From assembly GCA_018711925.1 (NCBI GenBank), contig DVHR01000019.1, positions 1-34,678 on the forward strand: a DNA stretch of 34,678 nt, given 5' to 3'. The notes below the pieces were generated by a model. That model was not told the DNA's origin. It was given only the letters and a program-made list of their open reading frames with translations, and searched no databases. This DNA comes from Candidatus Coprenecus pullicola (GTDB lineage: Bacteria; Bacteroidota; Bacteroidia; Bacteroidales; UBA932). Numbering within the stretch: the first letter of the stretch is position 1; every line of letters begins with the position of its first letter. This document shows, piece by piece, positions 1 through 7,699 of this stretch. Position numbers and translations under genes: made by a program.

Positions 1-284
1 AAGAACAGAAAAATCCGGCTTGAAAGGACGGAATAAGACACAGAATCCAAAATTTGAGGAGTTTGAAGCAGAAAACTGATGGGACAAGTCGCAGCTCCGC
101 TCAAATTGAAAACATTAAACGACAGTCCCTAGATACATTGGTGAATGAGACCGCATGCTCACCTCAATATGACGGGCATTTTCTGTACGATTTGGAACCA
201 AGGAGATATACATCCGCAAAATGGAACGCCTGTATTATTGCATACGCTTGTACAAAATGAGTGAATGGTGAAATAAGACCGTAC
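1..284. other. No intact gene; left-edge region beyond a truncated toxin gene
   Basis: I see no convincing gene here. A plus-strand open frame at 54-260 has no recognisable motif, no Bacteroidota promoter and no clear ribosome binding site. The stretch lies just past the premature end of the RelE-like toxin at 285, where the toxin's second half would be expected. It is therefore probably sequence brought in by the deletion or rearrangement that cut that gene. Confidence 0.5.
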
Positions 285-452
285 TTATGCGCCCACATCA
301 TCTAAGCGGCGCCCGAGATCCGTTCTGAGATTTGGATTGGCTTCCAACTCCTCAAGCAAATGCGCATAATCGTCAACAATTGACGGATAGCGTTTACCAA
401 GATGCTTGATATCTTTCTTGAACGTAGCTGATACCTCTATCCTATAATTCAT
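285..452 (-). pseudogene. RelE/ParE-type toxin, C-terminally truncated
   Basis: The 55-residue frame starts MNYRIEVSATFKKDIKHLGK and continues with a helical hairpin (KRYPSIVDDYAHLLEELEANP). This is the N-terminal half of YafQ/RelE-like mRNA interferases as found in Bacteroidota. Family members are usually about 90-115 residues, and the C-terminal strands that carry the catalytic residues are missing. The frame ends at TAA soon after LGRRLDDVGA. The ATG overlaps the end of the antitoxin gene by 11 bases, the normal coupling for such pairs. I infer an inactive remnant. A genuine short variant is possible but unlikely. Confidence 0.7.
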
Positions 453-690
453 GACGAAGTTCCTCCAACAACTCTCTGGCTGACATTGTATTGCCAGCCT
501 TCACATCCTTCAGCCCCGAATCAATCTTCTCAAGAACTTCCTCCTTGCTGATATACTCCTCCTGCGGCTCCTCCAGCATACCCTGTGAGTCCTCCAACAG
601 CTTGCCTGCCAGCCACTCACGGTTGCGCTTACTCAGTGAGAGCGAGTCGATATACCGCCACAGGCTCTCCATTGACGCTGATGCTCTCAT
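442..690 (-). CDS. RelE-partner antitoxin-like small protein (82 aa)
   Basis: An 82-residue acidic protein starting MRASASMESLWRYIDSLSLS. The LWRYIDSLSLSKRNREWLAGKL pattern followed by an acidic helix (ISKEEVLEKIDSGLKD) and a tail with ARELLEELR is typical of Bacteroidota antitoxin-like proteins encoded directly before RelE-type toxins. The start at 690 is supported by a strong purine-rich site, AGGAGGAG, at 696-703 on the minus strand, and by a good promoter further upstream. The gene overlaps the truncated toxin by 11 bases. The antitoxin is intact while its toxin is not, so it is either a relic or a solitary antitoxin that could still neutralise related toxins. Confidence 0.75.
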   Translation of the reverse strand: MRASASMESLWRYIDSLSLSKRNREWLAGKLLEDSQGMLEEPQEEYISKEEVLEKIDSGLKDVKAGNTMSARELLEELRHEL

Positions 691-716
691 CTTTTCTCCT
701 CCTATTGATTATTCTG

Positions 717-748
717 CAAATATACGTGGAAGCCGAGAGCAATGCAAA
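717..748 (-). promoter_or_regulatory. Bacteroidota vegetative promoter for the antitoxin/toxin pair
   Basis: Reading the minus strand, TTTG (745-748) is followed after 20 bases by TATATTTG (717-724). This matches the Bacteroidota -33/-7 pattern. A strong RBS (696-703) and the ATG at 690 follow. Confidence 0.75.
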
Positions 749-869
749 TGAACTTGTTCAATTTGCACTGCCAAGGCGCAACAGTATAAATGACGAAGTC
801 AAATGTAACGAGAATCCGAGAGAAAAGGAAATTTTCCTTGATTCTATATGACAGCCTATCAAATTATTG

Positions 870-877
870 TATCTTTG
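870..877 (+). promoter_or_regulatory. -7 element TATCTTTG of the AbiE pair
   Basis: TATCTTTG matches the Bacteroidota -7 consensus TAnnTTTG. It lies inside the longest open frame (ATG at 867), which rules out that ATG and supports the start at 930. I see no clear -33 element at the expected distance. Confidence 0.6.
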
Positions 878-929
878 CATCGGATGTATCGCCAATAAAA
901 AGTTTTTTGGCGACAAAATAATACAAATT

Positions 930-1541
930 ATGGCATCACAAAGCATTGAAAATAAAATACTTTCTACCATAAATAGAAAGAAGCACGGTGCAATACTGTT
1001 TGCAAGTGATTTTGCCAGTGCCGGAGAGCGCAAAGCCATCAACAAGGCCTTGGAGCGCATCGCATTGTCCGGGAAGATTATCAGGATTGCAAGAGGCATT
1101 TACTGCAAGCCGAAGGTTGATACCGAGTTCGGCTTCGGCATCCTATATCCCAGCGTCGATGAAGTTGCCCAGGCTATTGCGCAAAGAGACAAGTGTCGTA
1201 TAGTGCCGACCGGCGATGCCGCATTGAATAAACTCGGCCTGTCAACCCAAGTTCCCATGAATGCAGTCTATTACACAGACGGCACACCGCGCAGGATAAA
1301 AGTATATAATGGGAAAGGTATCCTGTTCAAGCATGTTGTTCCCAAACGGCTCAACTTCAAGTCAGAACTGGTCATGCTCATAACATTCGCACTCCAGACT
1401 ATCGGGCAGGGCCATGTCAGTGACGAGCAACTTGACCGCATAAAACAGTTATTATCCAAAGAATCCAAGGAACGGGTCTATGAAGATCTGGAACTGATAC
1501 CCAGCTGGATCCGTTCCATAATATTGAAAGTATATGAATGA
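930..1541 (+). CDS. AbiEi-type antitoxin (winged-helix DUF6088 family)
   Basis: A 203-residue protein starting MASQSIENKIL. Residues 1-60 form a winged-helix region (an unwinding-type helix with GERKAINKALERIALSGKII, then the wing RIARGIYCKPK). The rest is the AbiEi C-terminal fold that in known systems represses the operon and blocks the nucleotidyltransferase toxin. The next gene, an AbiEii-type toxin, starts 8 bases before this one ends, which is the classic arrangement of type IV toxin-antitoxin pairs. The start was chosen because a -7 promoter element at 870-877 lies after the more upstream ATG. Autoregulation is likely from the family; I did not identify an operator. Confidence 0.85.
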   Translation: MASQSIENKILSTINRKKHGAILFASDFASAGERKAINKALERIALSGKIIRIARGIYCKPKVDTEFGFGILYPSVDEVAQAIAQRDKCRIVPTGDAALNKLGLSTQVPMNAVYYTDGTPRRIKVYNGKGILFKHVVPKRLNFKSELVMLITFALQTIGQGHVSDEQLDRIKQLLSKESKERVYEDLELIPSWIRSIILKVYE

Positions 1542-2541
1542 ATTTCTGAAACTCCCTGCCGACAAACGCCGTGTCATCTATGAGCAGGTCAGTCTGAGAA
1601 TGGGCATCAACGATGCCAAAGCGATAGAAAAGGATGTATGGGTGACCGGTATTCTCCAGTGTGTATTTACACTTCCGTATGCCCATGCGTTGGTGTTTAA
1701 AGGCGGTTCGTCCTTATCCAAAATCTGGAATCTTATCTTCCGATTCTCGGAGGACATAGACCTGGCCATAGACAGGAGTTTCTTCGGTCTTGAAGGGGAT
1801 TTGACAAAGAAGCAGTTGAAGAAACTGCGCAAGGCTTCCTCCGTGTTCGTCAGGGATGTGTTTACGACAGATTTGCAAAACACAATCCGATTAAACGGAC
1901 TGGACAATTACTGTACAGTAAATGCCGACCCTGACGGCGAAGGGGATGCGACCTATCCGGAACCCCGGAAAGTGCATGTGAAATACGAATCAGTCTTTAA
2001 CACTGGCTCTCTCGACTATCTTTGTCCGGAAGTTCTGCTGGAAATCGGAGCAAGGTCTCTGTTCGAGCCTACAGCCAAAGGCAAGGTCAAGTCTTTCGTC
2101 AGCGAAAATTCCACGATTGACACGACTATTGCCGACACGGACATCATATCGGCCGTACCGGAAAAGACATTTCTGGAAAAAGCGTTCCTGCTACATGAGC
2201 TATTTACAACGGACAGCTGCCGCATTGCCAATCGAAAATCCCGCCATCTGTATGATCTGGTCATGATGATGGACAGACCTTTCGCCCAAAAAGCCGTCCA
2301 CGATGATGTGCTTTGGAATACAATCCACCACCATCGGGAGGTGTTTACATCCACCCGGGATGTGGATTACACGCCCGATATAAGAAAGTGCATCGTGCTG
2401 CTGCCTCCGGAAGATGTAAGGAAAATATGGCAGGATGACTACAAGGCGATGCAGGAGTCAATGATATACGGAGATCATATCGGCTTCGATGATTTACTTG
2501 CAAAGGTGCAACAACTCCAGGAGCATTTCCGCTCTATCTAA
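1534..2541 (+). CDS. AbiEii/AbiGii-type nucleotidyltransferase toxin
   Basis: A 335-residue protein with the nucleotidyltransferase signature: KGGSSLSK at about residues 56-63 (the Gly-Ser motif) and FSEDIDLAID at about 71-80 (the two metal-binding aspartates). The later TFLEKAFLLHE segment with its lysine is the usual third motif. In studied AbiEii and MenT homologues this enzyme transfers nucleotides to tRNA or another target and stops growth. It overlaps the AbiEi antitoxin gene by 8 bases, so the two are translationally coupled. Length and motifs look complete. Phage-defence activity is known for AbiE as a family but is only an inference here. Confidence 0.88.
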   Translation: MNEFLKLPADKRRVIYEQVSLRMGINDAKAIEKDVWVTGILQCVFTLPYAHALVFKGGSSLSKIWNLIFRFSEDIDLAIDRSFFGLEGDLTKKQLKKLRKASSVFVRDVFTTDLQNTIRLNGLDNYCTVNADPDGEGDATYPEPRKVHVKYESVFNTGSLDYLCPEVLLEIGARSLFEPTAKGKVKSFVSENSTIDTTIADTDIISAVPEKTFLEKAFLLHELFTTDSCRIANRKSRHLYDLVMMMDRPFAQKAVHDDVLWNTIHHHREVFTSTRDVDYTPDIRKCIVLLPPEDVRKIWQDDYKAMQESMIYGDHIGFDDLLAKVQQLQEHFRSI

Positions 2542-2669
2542 GACCATCATATCTGATATTGCTGAATTCTTTATAATGCCAGATACATAACCCGGAGCGA
2601 GTATCAATCACAACGAGCTATTTATCAATAAATTGGAAATATGCAGTTATTAGGTACAACTGTCGAGGG

Positions 2670-3164
2670 CTACAGTATTCTGAGGGCGATGGCGGCGCAG
2701 GCCTCGGCATCCGCCAGCGCGTGATGATGCCGCGTCAGGTCGAAACCGCAGCGGGCCGCGACGGTATGAAGCTGGTGGTTAGGCAGCTCCCTTCCGAACA
2801 CGCGCCTGGAGGCAATGCAGGTGCAATGGAAAGTATAATCCGGATAGTCCATGCAGTAAGTACGGAACACCGCCCGCAGACAGCGCTCGTCGAAACTGCT
2901 GTTGTGGGCCACGAGCGGCAGTCCTCCGATAAGCGGAGCGGCCTTCTCCCACACCTGTGGAAATACCGGAGCCTCAGCGGTATCCTCCCTCGTAAGGCCG
3001 TGGACGCGGGTGTTCCAGTAGCAATAATACTCCGGCTCGGGACGGATGAGGCTGTAGAAGCGGTCCACGACCTCCCCGCCGCGGACCACCACAAGCCCCA
3101 CGCTGCACACACTGGACGGTTCCCTATTGGCCGTCTCGAAATCTATAGCTGCGAAATCTCTCAT
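2670..3164 (-). CDS. DEDDh 3'-5' exonuclease (DnaQ/epsilon-like)
   Basis: A 164-residue exonuclease with all DEDDh motifs: FAAIDFETAN (Exo I, Asp and Glu, about residues 4-13), VAHNSSFDERCL (Exo II) and HHALADAEACA (Exo III, with His and Asp). No polymerase or helicase part is attached, as in small stand-alone exonucleases. The start at MRDFAAIDFE was preferred to the ATG 33 bases upstream because family members begin only a few residues before Exo I. It lies 37 bases after the AAA+ ATPase gene on the same strand, so the two are probably co-transcribed. Single-stranded DNA or RNA trimming is the family activity; the partner substrate is unknown. Confidence 0.85.
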   Translation of the reverse strand: MRDFAAIDFETANREPSSVCSVGLVVVRGGEVVDRFYSLIRPEPEYYCYWNTRVHGLTREDTAEAPVFPQVWEKAAPLIGGLPLVAHNSSFDERCLRAVFRTYCMDYPDYTFHCTCIASRRVFGRELPNHQLHTVAARCGFDLTRHHHALADAEACAAIALRIL

Positions 3165-3201
3165 ACCATCTTCCAATAAAGCGCACAAAAATAACACATT
3201 T

Positions 3202-5295
3202 TCAATTTCTGAATCCTATGCGCGTCCCTGTCTGCCGGCTGATTCTCTCCTCACCACACAGCTTTTCTATCGCCTCCATCGTCGGCACTCCGCCGTCCAG
3301 GACCTCCATCATGGCGACCTTGCGGACGATATTGTCTATCTCACCGCCGCTCAGGTCGTAGTCCGAAGCCAGGCGGGCGGCATTCTCCGCACTGAGAGCA
3401 GGCAGCTTGTCCTGCCATATCCGGCACTTGACCTCCTCCGATGGCCTGTCCAGACGCACCTTGAAAAGGAAACGCCGCTCGAAAGCCCTGTCGAGATTGT
3501 CCGCCAAGTTGGTCGTGGCAATCAGGATACCGTCCAGCCTCTCCATCTCTTCCAGAATGATATTCTGTATCGTATTCTCCGTCTGGTCAATACTGCTCCC
3601 ACTCCCATTGCTCCGGCGCTTGGAGAATATGGCATCAGCCTCATTGAACAACAGTATGGGCTTGAGCGCAGAACTCTTGCACTGCCGCTTGTACCTCGTG
3701 AATATACTCTTGACTATCTTCTCGCTCTCGCCGTACCACATGCTCTTCGCCGCGCTTATGTCCACGTGGATTACGTCCCGTCCGCTCTCCCGCGCCCACT
3801 GCATCACCGACTCGGTCTTTCCCGTACCCGGCGCACCGTACAGCAGGACCGCAATACCCTTCGACAGCCCCTTGGCCTCCAGCCGGGCCGTCAGCGTCCG
3901 GTAATTCTCCTCCTGAAGAGCATTGCCCACCATGGCCAGCTGCTCCCCCTCCCTTCCGGTAAAGAACAGCCTTTTCTCCTTGATGTCCTTCGCCAAAATC
4001 AGATCCTTACCTCCGGTACTTTCCATGAACAGCTGCGCATCCTCCTCGAAATAAAGTTCTTTGCCCTTGTCTGTCAACTGAAGGGACGTATATTCTCCGA
4101 ACAGACCGCTCTCCGTCCTCATCTCCACAAGATCCAGACGCTGCAGCTTGTGCGTCTCTTCCTTAAAAGCCTTCAAGTTGGCATTGCGCTCCTTAACAGG
4201 ATACAAGGCCCTCAGCTCCCGCGAGAGACTGACACCGTCCCCGTCCGCACAGGCATCGCATACAATATATAACAACACCCGGACATCCACCTCGCTGATA
4301 ATCTCCCGAATCTTCGCAAGATTGCCCAGAGAGCGGTTCGAATCCTCCATCAGGCAGATACGCTCCGCAAGTCTGTGCATTACCATTGGATGCTCCAGAT
4401 CATGCTGCCTGCTGTGAACGAACTCCTTGACCTCCCGGACGAAAGAATAACGGTCAAGTCCCGTGTACTGCTTGCCGAATATACCGAAATCCTCCCCGAG
4501 GAAAAGCCGTTCTCCTTTCACTGTCAGGGAAATACCGTCTTTGTCTCCGGTGATTTCCACAAGCCCGGCCTGCACAAGCGGATGCGTCCCGTCCAGCAGT
4601 GCCTTCCGCTCCCGGAAACGGATGCCGTAAGTCTCGTACATATCGTCCAGAGTCCTTGTTATATCGGACTGTCCATCCCCGTCACTACTGTAGAAGTCAT
4701 AGCATACCTCGTAAAAAAGCGCACGCGCCGTCAATTCCGGGACAACAGCCACCAGGTCCCTCACCAGCGGCATCTCACTGTTGTCGCGCTCCACATTCTC
4801 CAGGAACTGACACAGGGCCTCGGCCGTCACATCACTGTCCTGTATCTGCGAGTCAACCAACCGGCAGAAATCGTACCGGTCAAATTCCTTGGCGAGAGCC
4901 CGGGCCTCACGAACATCCGGCACCCGGTTCTCCAAGATGCATCCAATGACATAATTGGCCACCATGAAGCTCTGACGCACCAGCCGGCACTCCCTCATGT
5001 CCGTCTGCACCACCAACCCCTTCTTCAGTAAGGATTTCAACGTAGGCACATACTCCATGACATCCAGCTGGGAGCAACCGAAGTACGACGCGATGTCCTC
5101 CAAGTCGCTGTTCCTGCCCGCGCAACTTCGGTCGAAGATAGCAGTAAAAATCACCGCCTCGCTCCTGCCCTCCAGACCGAGAGCCTCCGCCGTACCGTCC
5201 AGCACGGCCCCGATCTCCTTACCGCCGAGCCGTTGAAGTTTGCTGTCCCGCAGCTTTGATGCCGCAGCCTTGATAAATTGAATAATCGTTTTCAT
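3202..5295 (-). CDS. AAA+ ATPase with N-terminal winged-helix-like modules
   Basis: A 697-residue protein. The C-terminal third is an AAA+ domain: Walker A GAPGTGKT at about 487-494, a Walker B-like ILLFNEADAI at about 547-556 in which Asn replaces the usual Asp before Glu, sensor-1 IATTN, and an arginine-finger region DRAFERRF. The N-terminal 430 residues seem to hold three winged-helix-like units. Two of them end in a similar LV...L.LT.KG..L.F.ED pattern (about 185-275 and 340-430). The family is common in Bacteroidota and often has no assigned role; substrate remodelling tied to DNA or RNA is inferred. The start at MKTIIQFIK follows a GAAGAAG site. It sits between a small ORF and the exonuclease, and is divergent from a WYL regulator. 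Confidence 0.85.
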   Translation of the reverse strand: MKTIIQFIKAAASKLRDSKLQRLGGKEIGAVLDGTAEALGLEGRSEAVIFTAIFDRSCAGRNSDLEDIASYFGCSQLDVMEYVPTLKSLLKKGLVVQTDMRECRLVRQSFMVANYVIGCILENRVPDVREARALAKEFDRYDFCRLVDSQIQDSDVTAEALCQFLENVERDNSEMPLVRDLVAVVPELTARALFYEVCYDFYSSDGDGQSDITRTLDDMYETYGIRFRERKALLDGTHPLVQAGLVEITGDKDGISLTVKGERLFLGEDFGIFGKQYTGLDRYSFVREVKEFVHSRQHDLEHPMVMHRLAERICLMEDSNRSLGNLAKIREIISEVDVRVLLYIVCDACADGDGVSLSRELRALYPVKERNANLKAFKEETHKLQRLDLVEMRTESGLFGEYTSLQLTDKGKELYFEEDAQLFMESTGGKDLILAKDIKEKRLFFTGREGEQLAMVGNALQEENYRTLTARLEAKGLSKGIAVLLYGAPGTGKTESVMQWARESGRDVIHVDISAAKSMWYGESEKIVKSIFTRYKRQCKSSALKPILLFNEADAIFSKRRSNGSGSSIDQTENTIQNIILEEMERLDGILIATTNLADNLDRAFERRFLFKVRLDRPSEEVKCRIWQDKLPALSAENAARLASDYDLSGGEIDNIVRKVAMMEVLDGGVPTMEAIEKLCGEERISRQTGTRIGFRN

Positions 5296-5308
5296 GACTT
5301 CTTCTGTT

Positions 5309-5512
5309 TTACGATGCAAAAAAATGAGCTCTTACGCCAAAAGAAAGAAGTACGCTCCGCATAGGCGTCATTGACAATTTTGACGACACGATCCTGATAT
5401 ACCGTCCGGCTTTCTTGTAGAATTCCGCACTGAGGCCCGGGTTCTTACCCAGTTCCATGATTTTCTCCATAGCCTCCAACAATTCAGAGGTCTTGTTCTG
5501 TATCTTTTCCAT
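5309..5512 (-). CDS. Small protein (67 aa) leading the AAA/exonuclease unit; possibly a remnant of a second AAA gene
   Basis: A 67-residue helical protein starting MEKIQNKTSELLEAMEKI. Its ATG follows AAAGGA and it ends 13 bases before the AAA+ ATPase start. The C-terminal half (YIRIVSSKLSMTPMRSVLLS) looks like the lead-in helix to the first winged-helix unit of Bacteroidota AAA proteins, and the neighbouring ATPase has an equivalent stretch (LGLEGRSEAVIFTAIFDRS). It may be the front end of a lost paralogue whose remainder was deleted, or a real small partner protein. I cannot decide between these from sequence alone. Confidence 0.5.
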   Translation of the reverse strand: MEKIQNKTSELLEAMEKIMELGKNPGLSAEFYKKAGRYIRIVSSKLSMTPMRSVLLSFGVRAHFFAS

Positions 5513-5563
5513 GGCATTCCTTTACTTTTACACGGCAAAGGTCGCGCCCACATAGGAAACACA

Positions 5564-5626
5564 ATGGCACAACAGTAGAAATTCCAGCAAAAGAATCATT
5601 GCCGGTGCCCGTGCTACTTGTGCCAT
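5564..5626. promoter_or_regulatory. Inverted repeat ATGGCACAA ... TTGTGCCAT, candidate WYL operator
   Basis: ATGGCACAA at 5564-5572 is matched by TTGTGCCAT at 5618-5626; the inner flanks also pair (GTAG/CTAC, with a two-base offset). Arm centres are 54 bases apart, about five helical turns. The arms lie upstream of the two divergent units: the left arm beside the weak minus-strand promoter region of the small ORF/AAA genes, the right arm about 20 bases before the -7 box of the WYL gene. This suits an autoregulating WYL protein controlling both sides (inference). Confidence 0.5.
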
Positions 5627-5646
5627 GATTTTTCACAAGTTTTTAC

Positions 5647-5654
5647 TATATTTG
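5647..5654 (+). promoter_or_regulatory. -7 element TATATTTG of the WYL gene
   Basis: An exact TAnnTTTG match lies 21 bases before the ATG at 5676. It falls inside the longest open frame and so fixes the start downstream of it. Confidence 0.65.
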
Positions 5655-5675
5655 CAGAAATTAAAATGCGACACT

Positions 5676-6617
5676 ATGACCAAAGACCTCTTCGACAAGT
5701 ACATCTGGCTCGTGGACACTATTCACCGTGCGGGCCGGATCACCCTCAAGGAAATCAACGAGAAATGGGCGATGTCACCCCTCTACGACGGTGCTGACAT
5801 CCCACGCCGGACGTTCAACAACTGGAAAGACGCCATCCAGCAGGCATTTGACATCAACATCGAGTGCAAGCGCACCGGCGGCTACCACTACTACATCGAG
5901 AACCCGGAGGACCTGGAGAACAGCACTACCCGTTCATGGCTGCTCAATACATTCACAGTCAAGAACATCATCAGCGAGAGCAGAGGCATCAGGGACAGGA
6001 TTCTCCTTGAGAACGTCCCTTCCGGCCAGAGATACCTTACGCCCATTATCGGGGCTATGCAGGCAAACAAATGGCTAGAAACAAATTACGGCAGCTACTG
6101 GTATGACAGACCGGACACCTACACCGTCCAGCCTTGGTGCCTCAAGCTCTTCAACCAGAGATGGTACGTCTGCGGCTACTGCCGTGAAAGGGACGCCATG
6201 CGCACATTCGCCCTGGACCGCATCATAGAACTTACAACGTTGGACGAGACATTCGAATACCCCGAAGATTTCGACCCCCAGGGCTACTTCGCCGACTTCT
6301 GCGGCATCTCAACCGACCATAACAGCCCCATGACCGACATACGCATCAGGGCCTACGGCCTTCAGGTCCGCTACCTTCGGTCCCTTCCACTGCACCACAG
6401 CCAGAAAGAAATCCAGACTGATCCGGACGGCGGATGGGCAATATTCGAATACCGCCTCCGCCCCACATGGGACTTCACCAGCACTGTCCTCTCCCGCATG
6501 GACCAGTTGGAGATCCTGTCCCCGATGTCACTCCGCGAGGACATCAGGAACCGCATCCGGCAGATGGCGGAACTTTATGAGAACAATCCCGAACAAACCG
6601 GCACAGCAGTATCATAG
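5676..6617 (+). CDS. WYL-domain transcriptional regulator
   Basis: A 313-residue protein starting MTKDLFDKYIWLVDTI. The N-terminal 100 residues form a helix-turn-helix region (RITLKEINEKW ... IPRRTFNNWKDAI). The middle carries a WYL domain (YTVQPWCLKLFNQRWYVCGY, then an Arg/Asp pair in TFALDRI), followed by a C-terminal WCX-like extension. WYL proteins bind nucleic-acid-like or nucleotide ligands and often control defence loci. The start follows a -7 element at 5647-5654 that excludes the more upstream ATG. It is divergent from the small ORF/AAA/exonuclease unit with a candidate operator between them, so it probably controls that unit and itself. Confidence 0.85.
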   Translation: MTKDLFDKYIWLVDTIHRAGRITLKEINEKWAMSPLYDGADIPRRTFNNWKDAIQQAFDINIECKRTGGYHYYIENPEDLENSTTRSWLLNTFTVKNIISESRGIRDRILLENVPSGQRYLTPIIGAMQANKWLETNYGSYWYDRPDTYTVQPWCLKLFNQRWYVCGYCRERDAMRTFALDRIIELTTLDETFEYPEDFDPQGYFADFCGISTDHNSPMTDIRIRAYGLQVRYLRSLPLHHSQKEIQTDPDGGWAIFEYRLRPTWDFTSTVLSRMDQLEILSPMSLREDIRNRIRQMAELYENNPEQTGTAVS

Positions 6618-6712
6618 TGGCCTTACTCCCTCAGAAAGAGTGGAATTAATCTTTCAAACTATAGATATACTTGACATTTTGGGGAGAACATACTTTCCCG
6701 GTGATCTGAATT

Positions 6713-6928
6713 TTATAATTCCATTTTCAACTCTTCATATAAGTCCACAGGTCCCAAATGCCAATATTTGGTATTCTCGGTCGACAGTTTCCTGTAAAGT
6801 TCCGAATGATAGATGCGGTTCAGGCATTCCTGCAGAGTGAAACCGTAATCATCATGCAGATATTCCACCAGCCAACTTACTTTTCCGGGCAGAAGCAGGT
6901 GGAGATTGCTTTGATCAACTTGGAACAT
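6713..6928 (-). CDS. Small protein (71 aa), third member of the DUF3791/DUF3990 cassette
   Basis: A 71-residue protein starting MFQVDQSNLHLLLPGKVSWL and ending DLYEELKMEL. The pattern of a short helical stretch, then LQECLNRIYHSELYRKL, then TKYWHLGPVDLYEEL, is one I associate with small proteins encoded beside DUF3990 genes in Bacteroidota and Firmicutes. The ATG lies one base after the DUF3990 stop; the longer frame would need a TTG start at 6958. It is the last gene of the minus-strand cassette. An antitoxin or accessory role is inferred from position only. Confidence 0.6.
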   Translation of the reverse strand: MFQVDQSNLHLLLPGKVSWLVEYLHDDYGFTLQECLNRIYHSELYRKLSTENTKYWHLGPVDLYEELKMEL

Positions 6929-6929
6929 A

Positions 6930-7415
6930 TCATTTTTCAATTTTAACCGCTTCAACAAAATGCAGGGATGTCAACGCCTTATCTGTATGGAAAAGGTACT
7001 GGTCAACCAACTTGTAAGTTTTCAACTCACGTATAAGAGTCTCGATACTGATGGCACCAGCCTCATATAAGCCAAACTGAAGATACACTCTATCGTTGGC
7101 GACCGGACCATACACTATATCGTAATCATGTGCAAACCCTTTTTGGGTTCTGTTGGCCATGACAAACTCTGCCCACTCCTTGTTTGGTTCAGAGAATATG
7201 AGGCTTTTGAATTCCGGCATTCTTTCAGCGTCGAACTCATACACATTCACATAACCATACTGGGACTGCTTCTCGAGCATACGTCTTTCTACCCATTCTT
7301 TGGATTGTTCCCAAGAGGTCGTAGTATAGAACCCTTCGCCGTAATCCAGCTTACGGTTAGGCCGGAGTATCACAGGATGATCTACCACCTCCAAACTGCC
7401 GTGATATATCTTCAT
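6930..7415 (-). CDS. DUF3990 protein, ADP-ribosyltransferase-like
   Basis: A 161-residue protein. The N-terminus IYHGSLEVV, followed by LDYGEGFYTTTSWEQSKEW (about 23-41) and YVNVYEFD (about 55-62), is the DUF3990 signature. The His-Gly-Ser plus GxGFYTT arrangement resembles the His and Tyr NAD-binding motifs of ADP-ribosyltransferases. The start overlaps the DUF3791 stop by 4 bases (ATGA) and a small ORF follows one base after its own stop, so the three genes are coupled. The likely role is a toxin-like ADP-ribosyltransferase with one or both small neighbours as antitoxin. The fold link is family knowledge; activity is inferred. Confidence 0.8.
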   Translation of the reverse strand: MKIYHGSLEVVDHPVILRPNRKLDYGEGFYTTTSWEQSKEWVERRMLEKQSQYGYVNVYEFDAERMPEFKSLIFSEPNKEWAEFVMANRTQKGFAHDYDIVYGPVANDRVYLQFGLYEAGAISIETLIRELKTYKLVDQYLFHTDKALTSLHFVEAVKIEK

Positions 7416-7636
7416 GCCTTTTTATTTTTTCTTATTGCAATAAACTCGTCTATCTCATCCATCAACCACCGGCGGCCCTGAGTGTGAAGCGGCTCATAGC
7501 ACTTGCTGAGATAATCGATAACACCGTACTGCGAAAACAAGTCAAGCACCTGTCCGCCGGTCAATCCCTTGGCGGCACCGTATTCTTCAATGCAGAACGC
7601 AACGAAAAGGGCAATATCTTTGTCTTTCCTACTCAT
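7412..7636 (-). CDS. DUF3791 small protein, probable DUF3990 partner
   Basis: A 74-residue protein starting MSRKDKDIALFVAFCIEEYG. VAFCIEEY, LDLFSQYGVIDYL and YEPLHTQG followed by MDEIDEF are hallmarks of DUF3791, which is regularly encoded just before DUF3990. The start at 7636 was chosen because a -7 promoter box at 7648-7655 covers the upstream GTG. The stop overlaps the DUF3990 start by 4 bases. This order (small gene first) is typical of an antitoxin-toxin pair, but function has not been shown here. Confidence 0.8.
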   Translation of the reverse strand: MSRKDKDIALFVAFCIEEYGAAKGLTGGQVLDLFSQYGVIDYLSKCYEPLHTQGRRWLMDEIDEFIAIRKNKKA

Positions 7637-7647
7637 TTTATTATGCA

Positions 7648-7655
7648 CAAAAATA
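7648..7655 (-). promoter_or_regulatory. -7 element TATTTTTG of the DUF3791/DUF3990 cassette
   Basis: A minus-strand match to TAnnTTTG about 11 bases before the ATG at 7636, implying a very short 5' leader. The region 7656-7742 upstream is AT-rich and holds several TATTCAAGTA/TATCG-like repeats (ATATCGTATTTCAAGTA, ATATCGTATTCAAGTA at about 7663-7699), which could be operator half-sites. Confidence 0.55.
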
Positions 7656-7662
7656 AGAAGAA

Positions 7663-7699
7663 ATATCGTATTTCAAGTATTGGAATATCGTATTCAAGT
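7663..7699. repeat. Imperfect direct repeat ATATCGTATTTCAAGTA / ATATCGTATTCAAGTA
   Basis: Two near-identical copies about 20 bases apart lie immediately upstream of the DUF3791/DUF3990 promoter, where an autoregulating antitoxin would bind. A further ATATCG follows near 7730. No inverted symmetry strong enough for a terminator is present. Confidence 0.5.

Noticed and set aside
54..260. 68-codon plus-strand open frame at the left edge
   Set aside because: No promoter, RBS or motif; the composition looks non-coding and it lies in the scar next to the broken toxin gene.
3127..4272. 381-codon plus-strand open frame
   Set aside because: It is antisense to the AAA ATPase and exonuclease genes, has no family motifs, and owes its length to GC-rich codon bias on the other strand.
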